Below are positions 38,736-48,067 of a stretch of DNA of 64,000 nucleotides, in pieces (position 1 is the first letter of the stretch; each line of letters begins with the position of its first letter). The notes below the pieces were generated by a model. It made no database searches. It was not told the DNA's origin and saw nothing but the letters and a program-made list of their open reading frames with translations. Source of the stretch: CAXSDR01 sp964236445. Lineage in GTDB: Bacteria; Actinomycetota; Actinomycetes; Motilibacterales; Motilibacteraceae. The stretch is taken from the NCBI GenBank assembly GCA_964236445.1, contig CAXSDR010000003.1:1-64000 (forward strand), given 5' to 3'. A program made the position numbers and the translations under genes.

Positions 38736-39765
38736 GCTCGGCGCCGCACCCGCGATGGGCGAGACGGTCCTGCAGGTCGTCGACCTCGCGAAGTACTTCC
38801 CGATCACCCAGGGCATCGTGCTGCGCAAGCAGGTCGGCGCCGTACGCGCGGTCGACGGCGTCAGCTTCGACATCGTCCGTGGCGAGACGCTCGGCATCGT
38901 GGGCGAGTCGGGCTGCGGCAAGTCGACGCTCGGGCGGCTGCTGATGGCGTTGGACAAGCCGTCGGCCGGGCAGGTCAAGTGGCGCGGCAAGGACATCTTC
39001 AAGCTCAAGGGGCGCGAGTTCCGCGAGATGCGCCGCAACATCCAGATCGTGATGCAGGACCCCTACTCCTCGCTCAACCCGCGCATGACCGTCGGCGACA
39101 TCATCGGCGAGCCGTTCGAGATCCACTCCGAGGTCGCTCCCAAGGGCGACCGTCGGCGCAAGGTGCAGGACCTGCTCGACCTCGTCGGGCTGAACCCGGA
39201 GCACATCAACCGCTATCCGCATCAGTTCTCCGGTGGTCAGCGCCAGCGCATCGGCATCGCGCGGGGCCTCGCGCTCAACCCAGAGGTCATCGTCTGCGAC
39301 GAGCCGGTGTCGGCGCTCGACGTCTCGGTGCAGGCCCAGGTCATGAACCTGCTCGACCAGTTGCAGACCGACCTCGGCCTGTCCTATGTCTTCATCGCCC
39401 ACGACCTGTCGGTCGTCCGCCACATCTCTGATCGCGTCGCGGTGATGTATCTCGGCCGCTTCGTCGAGCTCGGCACCGACACGGACATCTATGAGCACCC
39501 GACTCATCCCTACACCCAGGCTCTGCTGTCCTCCGTGCCGATCCCGAACCCGGTCGGACGTGACCACCGCGAACGCCGGCTGCTCACCGGAGACGTTCCC
39601 AGCCCGGCGAACCCGCCGTCGGGATGCCACTTCCGCACCCGCTGCTGGAAGGCCCAGGACATCTGTGCGACGGAGACGCCCCAGCTGGTCTTGCGCAAGG
39701 CTCACCCACACCTCAGCCGCTGCCACTTCGCAGAGGACACCGACGTCATCGCGTCGATCGTCTGA
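38707..39765 (+). CDS. oppF: Peptide importer ATPase OppF
   Basis: A 352-residue ABC ATPase. Walker A 'GESGCGKST', signature 'FSGGQRQRI', Walker B 'VIVCDEPVSALDV', and the C-terminal 'GCHFRTRCWKAQDIC' Cys motif. It forms the ATPase heterodimer with OppD. ATG 38707 lies within the oppD end, after GGGAGGAGG. The last 20 bases overlap the convergent Nudix gene. Confidence 0.93.
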
Positions 39766-40186
39766 GAAGCACGCAGAGGTCTTCAGGGAAGACGGCTTCG
39801 TCGGTCGCGGCCAGGTCGTCGATGGACCACCAGCGGTGGCCCAGGATGGCGCGCCGCTCCAGTGAAGTCCATCCCGAGCTGTCGAGCTCGTAGTTGTCGA
39901 CGGTGACGAGGAAATACTCCTCGTCCTGCTCATAGGCGACGCCGTCGAACACGAACGAGGCGCTCCTCGTGTGCATCACCGGGCCGAGGTCGTCGACCAC
40001 GAGTCCCGTCTCCTCGAACAGCTCGCGCCGGGCTGCCTCTCGCATGGTCTCGTCACCGTCGCAACCTCCGCCGGGCGTGAACCAGAACAGGGGGTCGTCG
40101 GGTCGCGACGGGTCGTGACCCTGCAGGAGCAGCGTTCTGCCGCTGCGGTCGAGGACCAGGACCCGACCGGCGCGGCGTCGACTCAC
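39746..40186 (-). CDS. Nudix hydrolase
   Basis: A 146-residue protein with an intact Nudix box ('GGCDGDETMREAARREL' then FEETGL). The type with 'HRWWSIDDLAATDE' near the end is common in actinomycetes and of unknown substrate. GTG 40186 overlaps the stop of the S9 peptidase gene (GTGA), so it is cotranscribed with the peptidase. Confidence 0.88.
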   Translation of the reverse strand: MSRRRAGRVLVLDRSGRTLLLQGHDPSRPDDPLFWFTPGGGCDGDETMREAARRELFEETGLVVDDLGPVMHTRSASFVFDGVAYEQDEEYFLVTVDNYELDSSGWTSLERRAILGHRWWSIDDLAATDEAVFPEDLCVLLRRSTR

Positions 40187-42297
40187 GGCGTCGGCCGCGG
40201 CAGCGCTGCCCGCAGGAAGCTCATCTCGAGCAGGAGCAGGTTCTCGGCGACGATCTCCTGCGGCGTCATGTGCGTGACACCCGACAGGGGCAGCACGGTG
40301 TGGGGTCGGCCGGCGGCCAGCAGGGCCGACGACAGCCGCAGCGTGTTGGCTACGACGACGTTGTCGTCGGAGAGCCCGTGCACGATCAGCAGCGGTCGAC
40401 GCAGCTTGGGTGCGTCGTCGATCAACGAGTTCGCGGCATAGACCGCGGGCCCGGCGGTCGGGTCACCGAGATAGCGCTCGGTGTAGTGGGTGTCATAGAG
40501 CGTCCAGTCCGCCACGGGTGCGCCGGCCACCGCAGCTGCGAAGACGTCGGGGCGGCGAAGGACGGCGAGCGCTGCGAGGTAGCCGCCGAACGACCAGCCC
40601 CTTATCGCGACGCGGTTGAGGTCCATGACGTCGCGATATCGCTCGCCGGCGGCATCCAGCGCGGCAACCTGGTCGTCCAGGACCGCCTCGGCCCATCGGC
40701 CCCCCGAGATCTCCCGCTCCCATCGCGGCCCCCGGCCCGGCGTGCCGCGCCCGTCGGCGACCACCACGACATAGCCCTGGTCGGCGAGCCACTGCGACTC
40801 GAGCCACGCGGCGCGTGCCCCGACCACCCGACCGTGCCCCGGGCCGCCGTAGGGGTCGAGCAGCACGGGCAGCCGGCCGTCATAGGGGACGCGGGGGAGG
40901 AGCACCGCCGTACGCAGCCGTCGGGGGCCCGCGTCGAAGATGGCATGGGGGCGTACGTCGGCCAGGGGTGGCGTTGCGGCCAGCGACGTCAGCCGAACCG
41001 AGCTTCCGTCGTCCCGGTTCACGAAGGTGCGAGTCCCGTCCCACGACAGTGAGGCGCTGGAGACCAGTGTGGTGCCGGCATGACGTTGCACCGCATGCAC
41101 ACCGATGGACTGCGAGAGCGGGGTCAGCGTGCCGTCTGCGGAGATGCTGCAGGTCTGCACGTTGACCGCGTCGGCGGTGGCGCGGAAGGTCACGCCGGCG
41201 GCGTCCACCTCGGTCACGGCGAGCACCTGCAAGCCCGCTGGTGTCACCGCCTCGCCGTCGATCGCGAGCCGCCGGGTCTCGCCGTCGTCGACGGTCGTGA
41301 CCAGGCGGCCGTCCGGCAGCCAGGCGGGCACCCCGGGAACGAGCTCGACCCAGTCTGCGTCGACCTGCTCGTGCAGGAGTGTCGTCGCCCCGGTCGTCAC
41401 GTCGACCGATCGCACCTGGGCGCGACGCTGGTCACGCGACTGGACGAGAAGCAGGGGAGAACCCACCGCCTGCCAGGAGACCCTTGCGAGATAGGGGAAG
41501 TTGACGCGGTCCCACTCGACCTCGGTCTGCCGGGCGTCGATCGTCAGCAGGACGAGACGTACGTCGGCGTTGACGGTTCCGGCGGCGGGATAGCGCACCG
41601 CAGTGGGGGCCTGTGCCGGTTGCGACGGGTTCGAGATCCACCACTGCTGCACGGCCGACTCGTCGACGCGCGCCGCCAGCATCGAGCGCCCGTCGGGTGC
41701 CCACCAGAAGCCGCGATATCTCCCCATCTCCTCGGCAGCGATGAACTCGGCGAGACCCCAGCTCACGTGCGCGGACTCACCCGTCACGAGCGCCTGGTCG
41801 ACCCCCGTCGCGAGGTCGACCAGACGCAGGGAGCCGTCCGATGCGTAGGCCACGCGGGCGCCGGTCGGGTCGAGGCGAGGGTCGACGGCGGAGCCGCTGG
41901 TCGGCAGGCGGCGTACGTCTCCACCGACGAGGTCGGCGACGTAGACGCCGGAGGACAGTGCGAACGTCGCTCCTGTGCCCTTCGCGTCGAGGGCGTAGGC
42001 CGTGATGCCGCCTGCCGCCTCGCGGCGTCGTTCGCGGCGGGCGCGCTCCTCGGGTGAGAGCAGCTCGTCGGCGGCGTCCACGAGCAGTGCGCGAGGATCG
42101 GCGACGAGCCGCTCGTCGCCGCTGGTCACGTCGAGCACCCAGAGACTGCCGACCCGGTCCGTGGGGCCTGCGGAGCGTACGAACACGACCCGAAGGCCGT
42201 CGGTCGTCAGCGTCACGTCGCGTGGAGCGCCCAGCCGGAAGCCTTGCGTGCGCGACTTGAGGCGGGGAAAGGACAGCTCGCTGCTCTGAGTGCTCAC
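40183..42297 (-). CDS. S9 prolyl oligopeptidase / DPP IV-like peptidase
   Basis: A 704-residue cytoplasmic serine peptidase. An amino-terminal beta-propeller (about 20-440, DPP IV type) covers the C-terminal alpha/beta-hydrolase (about 450-704) with triad Ser569 ('GWSFGGY'), Asp644 ('GLSDDNV') and His676 ('GVTHMT'). The propeller also carries '[17 protein letters not shown]', the double-Glu motif that DPP IV uses to hold the free amino end. It therefore probably removes dipeptides from short peptides. Lying next to the Opp importer, it may process imported peptides. GTG 42297 chosen; no strong ribosome site. Confidence 0.9.
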   Translation of the reverse strand: MSTQSSELSFPRLKSRTQGFRLGAPRDVTLTTDGLRVVFVRSAGPTDRVGSLWVLDVTSGDERLVADPRALLVDAADELLSPEERARRERRREAAGGITAYALDAKGTGATFALSSGVYVADLVGGDVRRLPTSGSAVDPRLDPTGARVAYASDGSLRLVDLATGVDQALVTGESAHVSWGLAEFIAAEEMGRYRGFWWAPDGRSMLAARVDESAVQQWWISNPSQPAQAPTAVRYPAAGTVNADVRLVLLTIDARQTEVEWDRVNFPYLARVSWQAVGSPLLLVQSRDQRRAQVRSVDVTTGATTLLHEQVDADWVELVPGVPAWLPDGRLVTTVDDGETRRLAIDGEAVTPAGLQVLAVTEVDAAGVTFRATADAVNVQTCSISADGTLTPLSQSIGVHAVQRHAGTTLVSSASLSWDGTRTFVNRDDGSSVRLTSLAATPPLADVRPHAIFDAGPRRLRTAVLLPRVPYDGRLPVLLDPYGGPGHGRVVGARAAWLESQWLADQGYVVVVADGRGTPGRGPRWEREISGGRWAEAVLDDQVAALDAAGERYRDVMDLNRVAIRGWSFGGYLAALAVLRRPDVFAAAVAGAPVADWTLYDTHYTERYLGDPTAGPAVYAANSLIDDAPKLRRPLLIVHGLSDDNVVVANTLRLSSALLAAGRPHTVLPLSGVTHMTPQEIVAENLLLLEMSFLRAALPRPTP

Positions 42298-42330
42298 CCG
42301 GCCATTCAACCCGTCCTCGCCAGCAGCGGA

Positions 42331-42336
42331 TAATCT
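42331..42336 (+). promoter_or_regulatory. -10 box of mshB, leaderless
   Basis: TAATCT, seven bases, then ATG 42344. A near-consensus -10 at the distance that puts the transcript start on the start codon. Confidence 0.55.
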
Positions 42337-42343
42337 CGCCGCC

Positions 42344-43333
42344 ATGAGCACGCTTCCAGGTGATGAGTTCGAAGCAGAGGGCGGTCCCCAGCGGGCGCTC
42401 GACGACGCCGCTGAGGCGTTGGAGAACGTTGCGATGGCAGACGAGCTCGAACGCGAGATGACGCTGCTCGATGTCGCGAGACGCGTGGTTCTGGTGCACG
42501 CGCACCCCGACGACGAGACGATCAACAACGGCGTCACGATGGCGCGTTATGCCGCCGAGGGTGCGCACGTCACGCTCGTCACCTGCACCGCCGGCGAGGA
42601 GGGCGAGGTCCTCGTCCCCGAGCTCGCCCATCTCGCGGCCGACCGGGACGACACACTCGGTGCGCACCGCGTCAACGAGCTGGCCACAGCGATGGAGGCG
42701 TTGGGGGTCACGGACTTCCGCTTCCTGGGGGGCCCTGGTCGTTTCCGCGACTCGGGGATGATGGGGCTCGCCACGAACGAGCGCGAGGACTCTTTCTGGC
42801 AGGCCGACCTCGACGAGGCCGCCGGTCTGCTCGTGCAGATCCTGCGCGAGGTGCGCCCGCAGGTGCTCATCACCTACAACGAGATCGGCGGCTACGGCCA
42901 CCCCGACCACATCAAGGCGCACCGCGTCGCCATGCGTGCCGTGGACCTCGCGGCCGATCCCGAGCACGGCATCGGTGAGCCGTGGCAGGTCGAGAAGGTC
43001 TACTGGAACGTCATTCCCGACTCCTGGATCCGCGGCAGCCTGCGCCGCCTGCGCGAGATGGGCGACGACACCTCGTTCGGCGGCCTCGACCCCGAGGGTG
43101 ACATCCCGATCGCTGTCGCCGACGAGCTCGTGACCGCATCGATCGACGGCACGGGCCACGTCGCGGCCAAGCTCGCGGCCATGCGCGCGCACGCCACGCA
43201 GATCACCGTGGACGGGCCGTTCTTCGCGCTGTCGAACAACCTGGGCAACGAGGTCTGGGCGGTCGAGCACTACCAGCTCGTAGTCGGGGACGTGCCGGAG
43301 GGCCGCGAGACCGATCTGTTCGCCGGCCTGTGA
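42344..43333 (+). CDS. mshB: Mycothiol biosynthesis deacetylase MshB
   Basis: A 329-residue zinc deacetylase that converts GlcNAc-Ins to GlcN-Ins in mycothiol synthesis. Motif 'HAHPDDE' is at 52-58 (zinc ligands H54, D57) with 'GGYGHPDH' further on. Compared with Mca (10871) it has '[13 protein letters not shown]', usual for MshB. It carries about 40 extra acidic residues before the first strand. ATG 42344 is supported by the -10 box; ATG 42434 would give the normal length. It begins 47 bases from the divergent peptidase gene. Confidence 0.87.
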   Translation: MSTLPGDEFEAEGGPQRALDDAAEALENVAMADELEREMTLLDVARRVVLVHAHPDDETINNGVTMARYAAEGAHVTLVTCTAGEEGEVLVPELAHLAADRDDTLGAHRVNELATAMEALGVTDFRFLGGPGRFRDSGMMGLATNEREDSFWQADLDEAAGLLVQILREVRPQVLITYNEIGGYGHPDHIKAHRVAMRAVDLAADPEHGIGEPWQVEKVYWNVIPDSWIRGSLRRLREMGDDTSFGGLDPEGDIPIAVADELVTASIDGTGHVAAKLAAMRAHATQITVDGPFFALSNNLGNEVWAVEHYQLVVGDVPEGRETDLFAGL

Positions 43334-43510
43334 TGTCGGCCGTACGGGTGTCATAAATCGGTCAAACCGCCACAAAAGGGACAGGCATCGGTTGGCCGAG
43401 GGCACAACGGCAGCGAGGATCGCCCCACGGATTTCAGTCGGACCGGCAGCGGCCCGGCTGGAGCGCCCGAACGGGTGATATGGCGTGCGAGCGCCGAGAA
43501 GGAGGCCGCA

Positions 43511-45481
43511 GTGACGGACGAATCGGGTTTTACGCCCCGGAGCGCTGGATCCATCATGCCGGTGCGTCGCGAGGCCGCCGACGTCTCTCTCGTTCGGGAG
43601 AGGCAGCGGCTCAGCCGGCTGCGCAAGGTCATCGCCATTCTCGGGCTACCGGCCGGTTTCCTGTGGTGGCGCATCCTCGAGAATCAGCCCATCAACTTCT
43701 TCCAGCTGCCTCACATCGACCCGATCTACCTGCTTCCTGCGGTCATCGTGCTGCTCATCGCTGCCACACTTGCCATGCAGGCGTCGATGATGCGTACGCA
43801 GGGCAAGTCACCGCACACCATGTTCCGCCCGGAACAGATCGGCGTGAGCCTCGATGACGTCGTCGGCATCGATGTCGTCAAGGACGAGGTCGCGCGCTCG
43901 CTGCAGCTGTTCCTGTCACACGAGACCTTTGCCTCCGAGATGGGTGGGCGAGCCCGGCGCGGAATCCTGTTCGAGGGTGGACCCGGCACCGGCAAGACCT
44001 ACACGGCCAAGGCCATGGCCGCCGAGGCCGGCGTCCCGTTCCTCTTCGCCACCGGGACCTCCTTCACCTCGAGCTTGCAGGGCGCGAGCCAGCGTCGCGT
44101 GCGTCAGTACTTCAAGGCTCTGCGCAAGGCGGCGCGTGCCGAAGGCGGCGCCATCGGCTTCATCGACGAGTTCGATGCGATGGGCTACGCGCGTTCGGGC
44201 ATTGCAGCCGCTGCCGTCCCCGCCGCGCCGGCGCGATCGAGCATGACGATGTGCTGCGGTGGCCTCGTGGGTCTTCCGTCGGTTGACCTCCGAGTCGGCA
44301 CAGCGGTTCAGACGATGCCGTTCCAGGCCGGTGGCGACGCTGGACAGATCGTCAACGAGCTGCTCGTGCAGATGCAGTCCTTCGACGAGCCGACTGGCTG
44401 GGAGAAGTTCAAGGGCACCCTGGCCGACCGCATCAACCTGTTGCTGCCCGCCTACGCGCACATCACCCGGCACAACAAGCCGACTCCCAACATCCTTCTC
44501 ATCGCGTCGACCAACCGAGCCGATAAGCTCGACCCGGCTCTCATGCGGCCGGGTCGCTTCGACGCCCGGCTCACCTTCGAGCTCCCGGACAAGCGGGGAC
44601 GCCGAGCTCTCATCGATCACTTCTTGGTCAAGAAGTCGCACGACGCCGATGTCGCGGATGCCAAGCACCGCGACGCGCTCGCGGCGCTCACACAGGGCTA
44701 CAGCCCCGCGATGCTCGAGGGTTTGATGGACGAGGCGCTCATCAACGCGGTGCGCGAGGACCGTCGTGAGATGTCATGGAAGGACCTCGAGCGCGCCCGC
44801 CTCGTCACTGAGGTGGGTCTTGCCCAGCCGGTCGCCTACACCGCCTACGAAGCGGGCCTCATCGCCACGCACGAAGCGGGCCACACGACCGTGGCATGGC
44901 TCGTCGCCCCCGAGCGCCGCCTCGAGGTCGTCACCATCATCAAGCGCCGCGACGCGCTCGGCATGCTGGCCCACGGCGACCGTGAAGAGGTCTACACCCG
45001 CTCGCGTTCGGAGATGACCGCGCTTATCCAGATCGCCATGGGCGGCCAGGTGGCCGAGGAGCTGTTCTTCGACAACGACGTGTCGACGGGCCCCGGTGGT
45101 GACCTCAGCTATGCGACAGCCATCGCGGCGCAGATGGTCGGAGCCGTCGGCATGGGCGACTCGCTCGTCTCCTACCTCGCAGTCGAGAACAGCTCGTTCA
45201 GCGACACCAACATCGTCGGGCGCGTGCTCGGTGATCCTGCCGGTCGGCAGCGGGTGGAGAAACTGCTGCACGACCAGAAGGCCATGGTGCGGTCGCTGCT
45301 CGGTCGCCACCGTCACCTCGTCGCCGCCCTGCGCGACGCGCTGCTCGAGCGCCACGAGCTCATCGGCGAGGAGATCACCGAGGTGCTGGATGCGGCTGCG
45401 GCGGCGTACGGCCCGGTCTATGGCACGGACGACTCCCCGGTGGTCCTCGACCTGACCGCGCTGGAGCTCCACCCTCGCTGA
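43511..45481 (+). CDS. FtsH-like membrane AAA ATPase/M41 protease
   Basis: A 656-residue protein. Two membrane helices (about 38-54 and 72-92) are followed by an AAA domain: Walker A 'GGPGTGKT' at 156-163, Walker B 'GFIDEFDA' near 216, sensor '[20 protein letters not shown]'. An M41 zinc protease domain then carries HEAGH at 454-458 and '[10 protein letters not shown]' for the third ligand. All catalytic parts are intact. Unlike FtsH, the AAA domain holds two insertions (about 228-277, with a Cys pair, and 292-325), and the periplasmic loop between helices is very short. GTG 43511 has GGAGG five bases upstream. Probably an additional, specialised FtsH. Confidence 0.88.
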   Translation: MTDESGFTPRSAGSIMPVRREAADVSLVRERQRLSRLRKVIAILGLPAGFLWWRILENQPINFFQLPHIDPIYLLPAVIVLLIAATLAMQASMMRTQGKSPHTMFRPEQIGVSLDDVVGIDVVKDEVARSLQLFLSHETFASEMGGRARRGILFEGGPGTGKTYTAKAMAAEAGVPFLFATGTSFTSSLQGASQRRVRQYFKALRKAARAEGGAIGFIDEFDAMGYARSGIAAAAVPAAPARSSMTMCCGGLVGLPSVDLRVGTAVQTMPFQAGGDAGQIVNELLVQMQSFDEPTGWEKFKGTLADRINLLLPAYAHITRHNKPTPNILLIASTNRADKLDPALMRPGRFDARLTFELPDKRGRRALIDHFLVKKSHDADVADAKHRDALAALTQGYSPAMLEGLMDEALINAVREDRREMSWKDLERARLVTEVGLAQPVAYTAYEAGLIATHEAGHTTVAWLVAPERRLEVVTIIKRRDALGMLAHGDREEVYTRSRSEMTALIQIAMGGQVAEELFFDNDVSTGPGGDLSYATAIAAQMVGAVGMGDSLVSYLAVENSSFSDTNIVGRVLGDPAGRQRVEKLLHDQKAMVRSLLGRHRHLVAALRDALLERHELIGEEITEVLDAAAAAYGPVYGTDDSPVVLDLTALELHPR

Positions 45482-45483
45482 GC

Positions 45484-45921
45484 ATGGGCCGCGGGTCATA
45501 CGCTGCGACGGTGCCCCGGGTCGCCGTGCCAACCCGCGCGCGGACGGCGGCTTCGGTCGCCGTGGCCGCAGTGCTGGGCGTCGTGACGGGGACGCTGGGG
45601 TCGTTCTTCCAGTCCGCAGTGCTCGACACCGAGCGGGTCCGCGTCCCGTGGGGGGTCGCGGCGGGGCTCCTCCTCACCGCGGTCGCGGTGGCCCACGGCG
45701 TACGCACGGGTGGTGCGGTGGGCGGCGCGTCGGCGGGCGTCGGATGGTTCGTCGCGGTCGGTCTGCTCAGCAGCCGGCGTCCCGAGGGCGACCTCGTCGT
45801 GACGGCGTCGGTCCTGGGCTATGTGTGGTTACTCGGAGGAGCACTGACCGTCGTCGCCGTGATCGCAGTGCACGCGATCGGGTCCTTCGGGCGGGGCACA
45901 GGACTGAAGCCGCGGGTCTAA
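45484..45921 (+). CDS. DUF6113 membrane protein
   Basis: A 145-residue protein with four hydrophobic helices and short loops. DUF6113 proteins are found near mshB in many actinomycetes, which matches the context here (two genes downstream). The ATG lies two bases after the protease stop, so they are cotranscribed. Function unknown. Confidence 0.7.
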   Translation: MGRGSYAATVPRVAVPTRARTAASVAVAAVLGVVTGTLGSFFQSAVLDTERVRVPWGVAAGLLLTAVAVAHGVRTGGAVGGASAGVGWFVAVGLLSSRRPEGDLVVTASVLGYVWLLGGALTVVAVIAVHAIGSFGRGTGLKPRV

Positions 45922-45939
45922 CCGGTCGACACAGGTCGC

Positions 45940-46470
45940 GTGAGGGATCTGGCAGTCGGCACCGGCACCGGCACGACGTGCGTCGTGCTGCGCATCGCGA
46001 CGGGTCGCTATGCCTTCGCGGCCTCGGCCGTCGGCGAGGTCGCGGGGATGCTGTCGACGACGCGGCTGCCGGACGCCCCGGCCTGGGTCGCCGGCGTCGC
46101 CAACTGGCGCGGTCGTGTCCTGCCGGTCCTCGACCTTCGCCCGCTGCTGGGCATCGAGGTCACCGCGCTCGGTTCGAGCGCCCGCGTCGTCGTGCTCGTC
46201 CGCGGGCCGCTGCGCGCGGGGGTCCTGACCGACGCGGTGACCGAGGTCAGCGACCTCGAGCTCAATGGCTCCGTCGTGGTGCCGACGACCGTGGCATCGG
46301 GCCCGGCACTCCTGGTCCCCTCGCAGGTGGTGACCGATGCCGGACCGCTCGGGTTGTTCGACGCCGACGCCGTGCTCGCGCTGGGCAGATTGCTGCGGCC
46401 GGACCGCGACTCGGCCGGAGAATCCTTCAGCGCGGGACCGACAGCGCCGATGCCTGCTGCACACGGGTGA
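45940..46470 (+). CDS. cheW: CheW-type adaptor
   Basis: A 176-residue CheW-domain protein. '[24 protein letters not shown]' (quoted in part as '[13 protein letters not shown]') is the hallmark strand. CheW bridges chemoreceptors to CheA. It has a C-terminal tail of about 30 residues beyond the domain. Start GTG 45940. The stop overlaps a GTG in the MCP frame, and the MCP follows in the same operon. Confidence 0.87.
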   Translation: MRDLAVGTGTGTTCVVLRIATGRYAFAASAVGEVAGMLSTTRLPDAPAWVAGVANWRGRVLPVLDLRPLLGIEVTALGSSARVVVLVRGPLRAGVLTDAVTEVSDLELNGSVVVPTTVASGPALLVPSQVVTDAGPLGLFDADAVLALGRLLRPDRDSAGESFSAGPTAPMPAAHG

Positions 46471-46496
46471 ACATCGTCGGGGCCGAAGGGATCAGC

Positions 46497-48050
46497 ATGG
46501 ACAGCGGCAAGCGGGTGCTGGGCGTCACGGCGACAGCGTCCTGGATCTCGCTGGTGCTCGCAGCGATCGCGGCCCTGCTCGCCGACCACGTCGACGATCT
46601 GCCCGTCTCGATGCCGGCGGTCATCGCGTGGATCGCCGTCGGTGCGGTTCTCGCCGGCGCTGCGACGCTGCTCGCGACCCTGCCGGCCAACCACGACGGC
46701 GACGTGCTCCTGGCGTGGGCAGGGCCCGGGCTGCTCCTCGGCCAGGTGCTCGTCGTCACCGGCCTCTCGCTGGCGACCGGTGGCTTCCGCGGACCCTGCT
46801 GGATCCTGATGGCCGAGGTGCTGCTCGTCGCACCGTCGGTCCTGCCGCGGCGGGCGAACTCCGCGCTGGCCCTGGTGCTGGCCGCCTCCCTGACGATCAT
46901 CGGCGTCGTCACCCATACGTTCTCCGCACCGTCCGCCGGTGCAGCGATGCTCGCCGTGCTCACGCTGTCGCTGCTCCCCGTGCTCGGCGGGGAGCTGGCG
47001 GACGCGCTGCTTTCCACCGGTCGCCAGGCCCAGGGTGACCGCGACGAGCTCGCAGCCCGCGTCCAGGAGCTTTCGCTGGCCCTGGGTCGTGCGGCCGAGG
47101 GCGACCTCGCCGTGCGCGTGAGCTCGTCCGACGGTCACCTCGGCACCGACGCGCTGACCGGGCTCGGCGACGCCTTCAACTCCACGGTGGTCAACCTTCG
47201 CCTGCTCGTCGAGCAGGTCCGCCTGGGTGGCGAGCAGATCACCGGCAGCGCCAGCGAGCTCCTCGCGACCGCTGAGGAGCACGCGAGCAGCGCCAACCAG
47301 CAGTCCTCCGCCGTCGCCGAGACCACGGCCACGATCGAGGAGCTCGCCGCTACCGCCGCGCAGATCGCCGACACCTCCGAGGCTGTCGCACGCTTCGCCG
47401 CCGAGACCCTGCACCACGCCGAGCTCGGCCGGGCTGCCGTCGCCGCGAGCGTCACCGCCATGGACACCATCGCCACCCGCGTCGACTCCATCGCCGCCCG
47501 CTCCCTGCTGCTCGGCGAGAAGAGCCAGGAGATCGGGCGCATCCTCGAGGTCATCGACGACATCGCCGACCAGACGAACCTGCTGGCGCTCAACGCCGCG
47601 ATCGAGGCCGCCCGTGCCGGTGAGCACGGTCGTGGCTTCGCCGTCGTGGCGAGCGAGATCCGCAAGCTCGCCGAGCGCGCCCAGGAGTCGACCGGTCACA
47701 TCCAGGCCATCGTCACCCAGATCCAGGCCGAGACCAACGCCACGATCCTCGCCAGTGAGGAGGGGGCCAAGGAGGTCTCCAGCGGCTCACTGCTCGCCCG
47801 TGACGTGGTCGAGGCGCTCGAGCGCATCTCGGGAATGGTCGACGAGACCACCACCGCGGCGAAGGAGATCTCCATCGCCACCCAGCAGCAACGCTCCGCG
47901 AGCGACCAGGTCGTCTCGGCGATGACCCAGGTGTCCGACGTCTCCCGGCAGTACGCCGTCGGCTCCCGCCAGTCTGCCGCGGCCGCCGCCCAGCTCAACG
48001 TGCTGGCTGCTGAGCTGCGTGCCTCCATCGAGCAGTTCCGCGTCGCCTGA
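46497..48050 (+). CDS. Methyl-accepting chemotaxis protein, six-helix membrane sensor
   Basis: A 517-residue receptor. The first 190 residues hold about six transmembrane helices with little outside the membrane, so the signal is probably read within the membrane. A HAMP-like segment (about 190-245) and a long signalling coiled coil follow. Its tip, '[20 protein letters not shown]' then 'GRGFAVVA', is canonical and binds CheA and CheW. ATG 46497 has AAGGG six bases before it; GTG 46467, overlapping the cheW stop, is an alternative. No CheR or CheB gene is present to methylate it. Confidence 0.9.
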   Translation: MDSGKRVLGVTATASWISLVLAAIAALLADHVDDLPVSMPAVIAWIAVGAVLAGAATLLATLPANHDGDVLLAWAGPGLLLGQVLVVTGLSLATGGFRGPCWILMAEVLLVAPSVLPRRANSALALVLAASLTIIGVVTHTFSAPSAGAAMLAVLTLSLLPVLGGELADALLSTGRQAQGDRDELAARVQELSLALGRAAEGDLAVRVSSSDGHLGTDALTGLGDAFNSTVVNLRLLVEQVRLGGEQITGSASELLATAEEHASSANQQSSAVAETTATIEELAATAAQIADTSEAVARFAAETLHHAELGRAAVAASVTAMDTIATRVDSIAARSLLLGEKSQEIGRILEVIDDIADQTNLLALNAAIEAARAGEHGRGFAVVASEIRKLAERAQESTGHIQAIVTQIQAETNATILASEEGAKEVSSGSLLARDVVEALERISGMVDETTTAAKEISIATQQQRSASDQVVSAMTQVSDVSRQYAVGSRQSAAAAAQLNVLAAELRASIEQFRVA

Positions 48051-48067
48051 CGGGGCTGGGACCCCAC

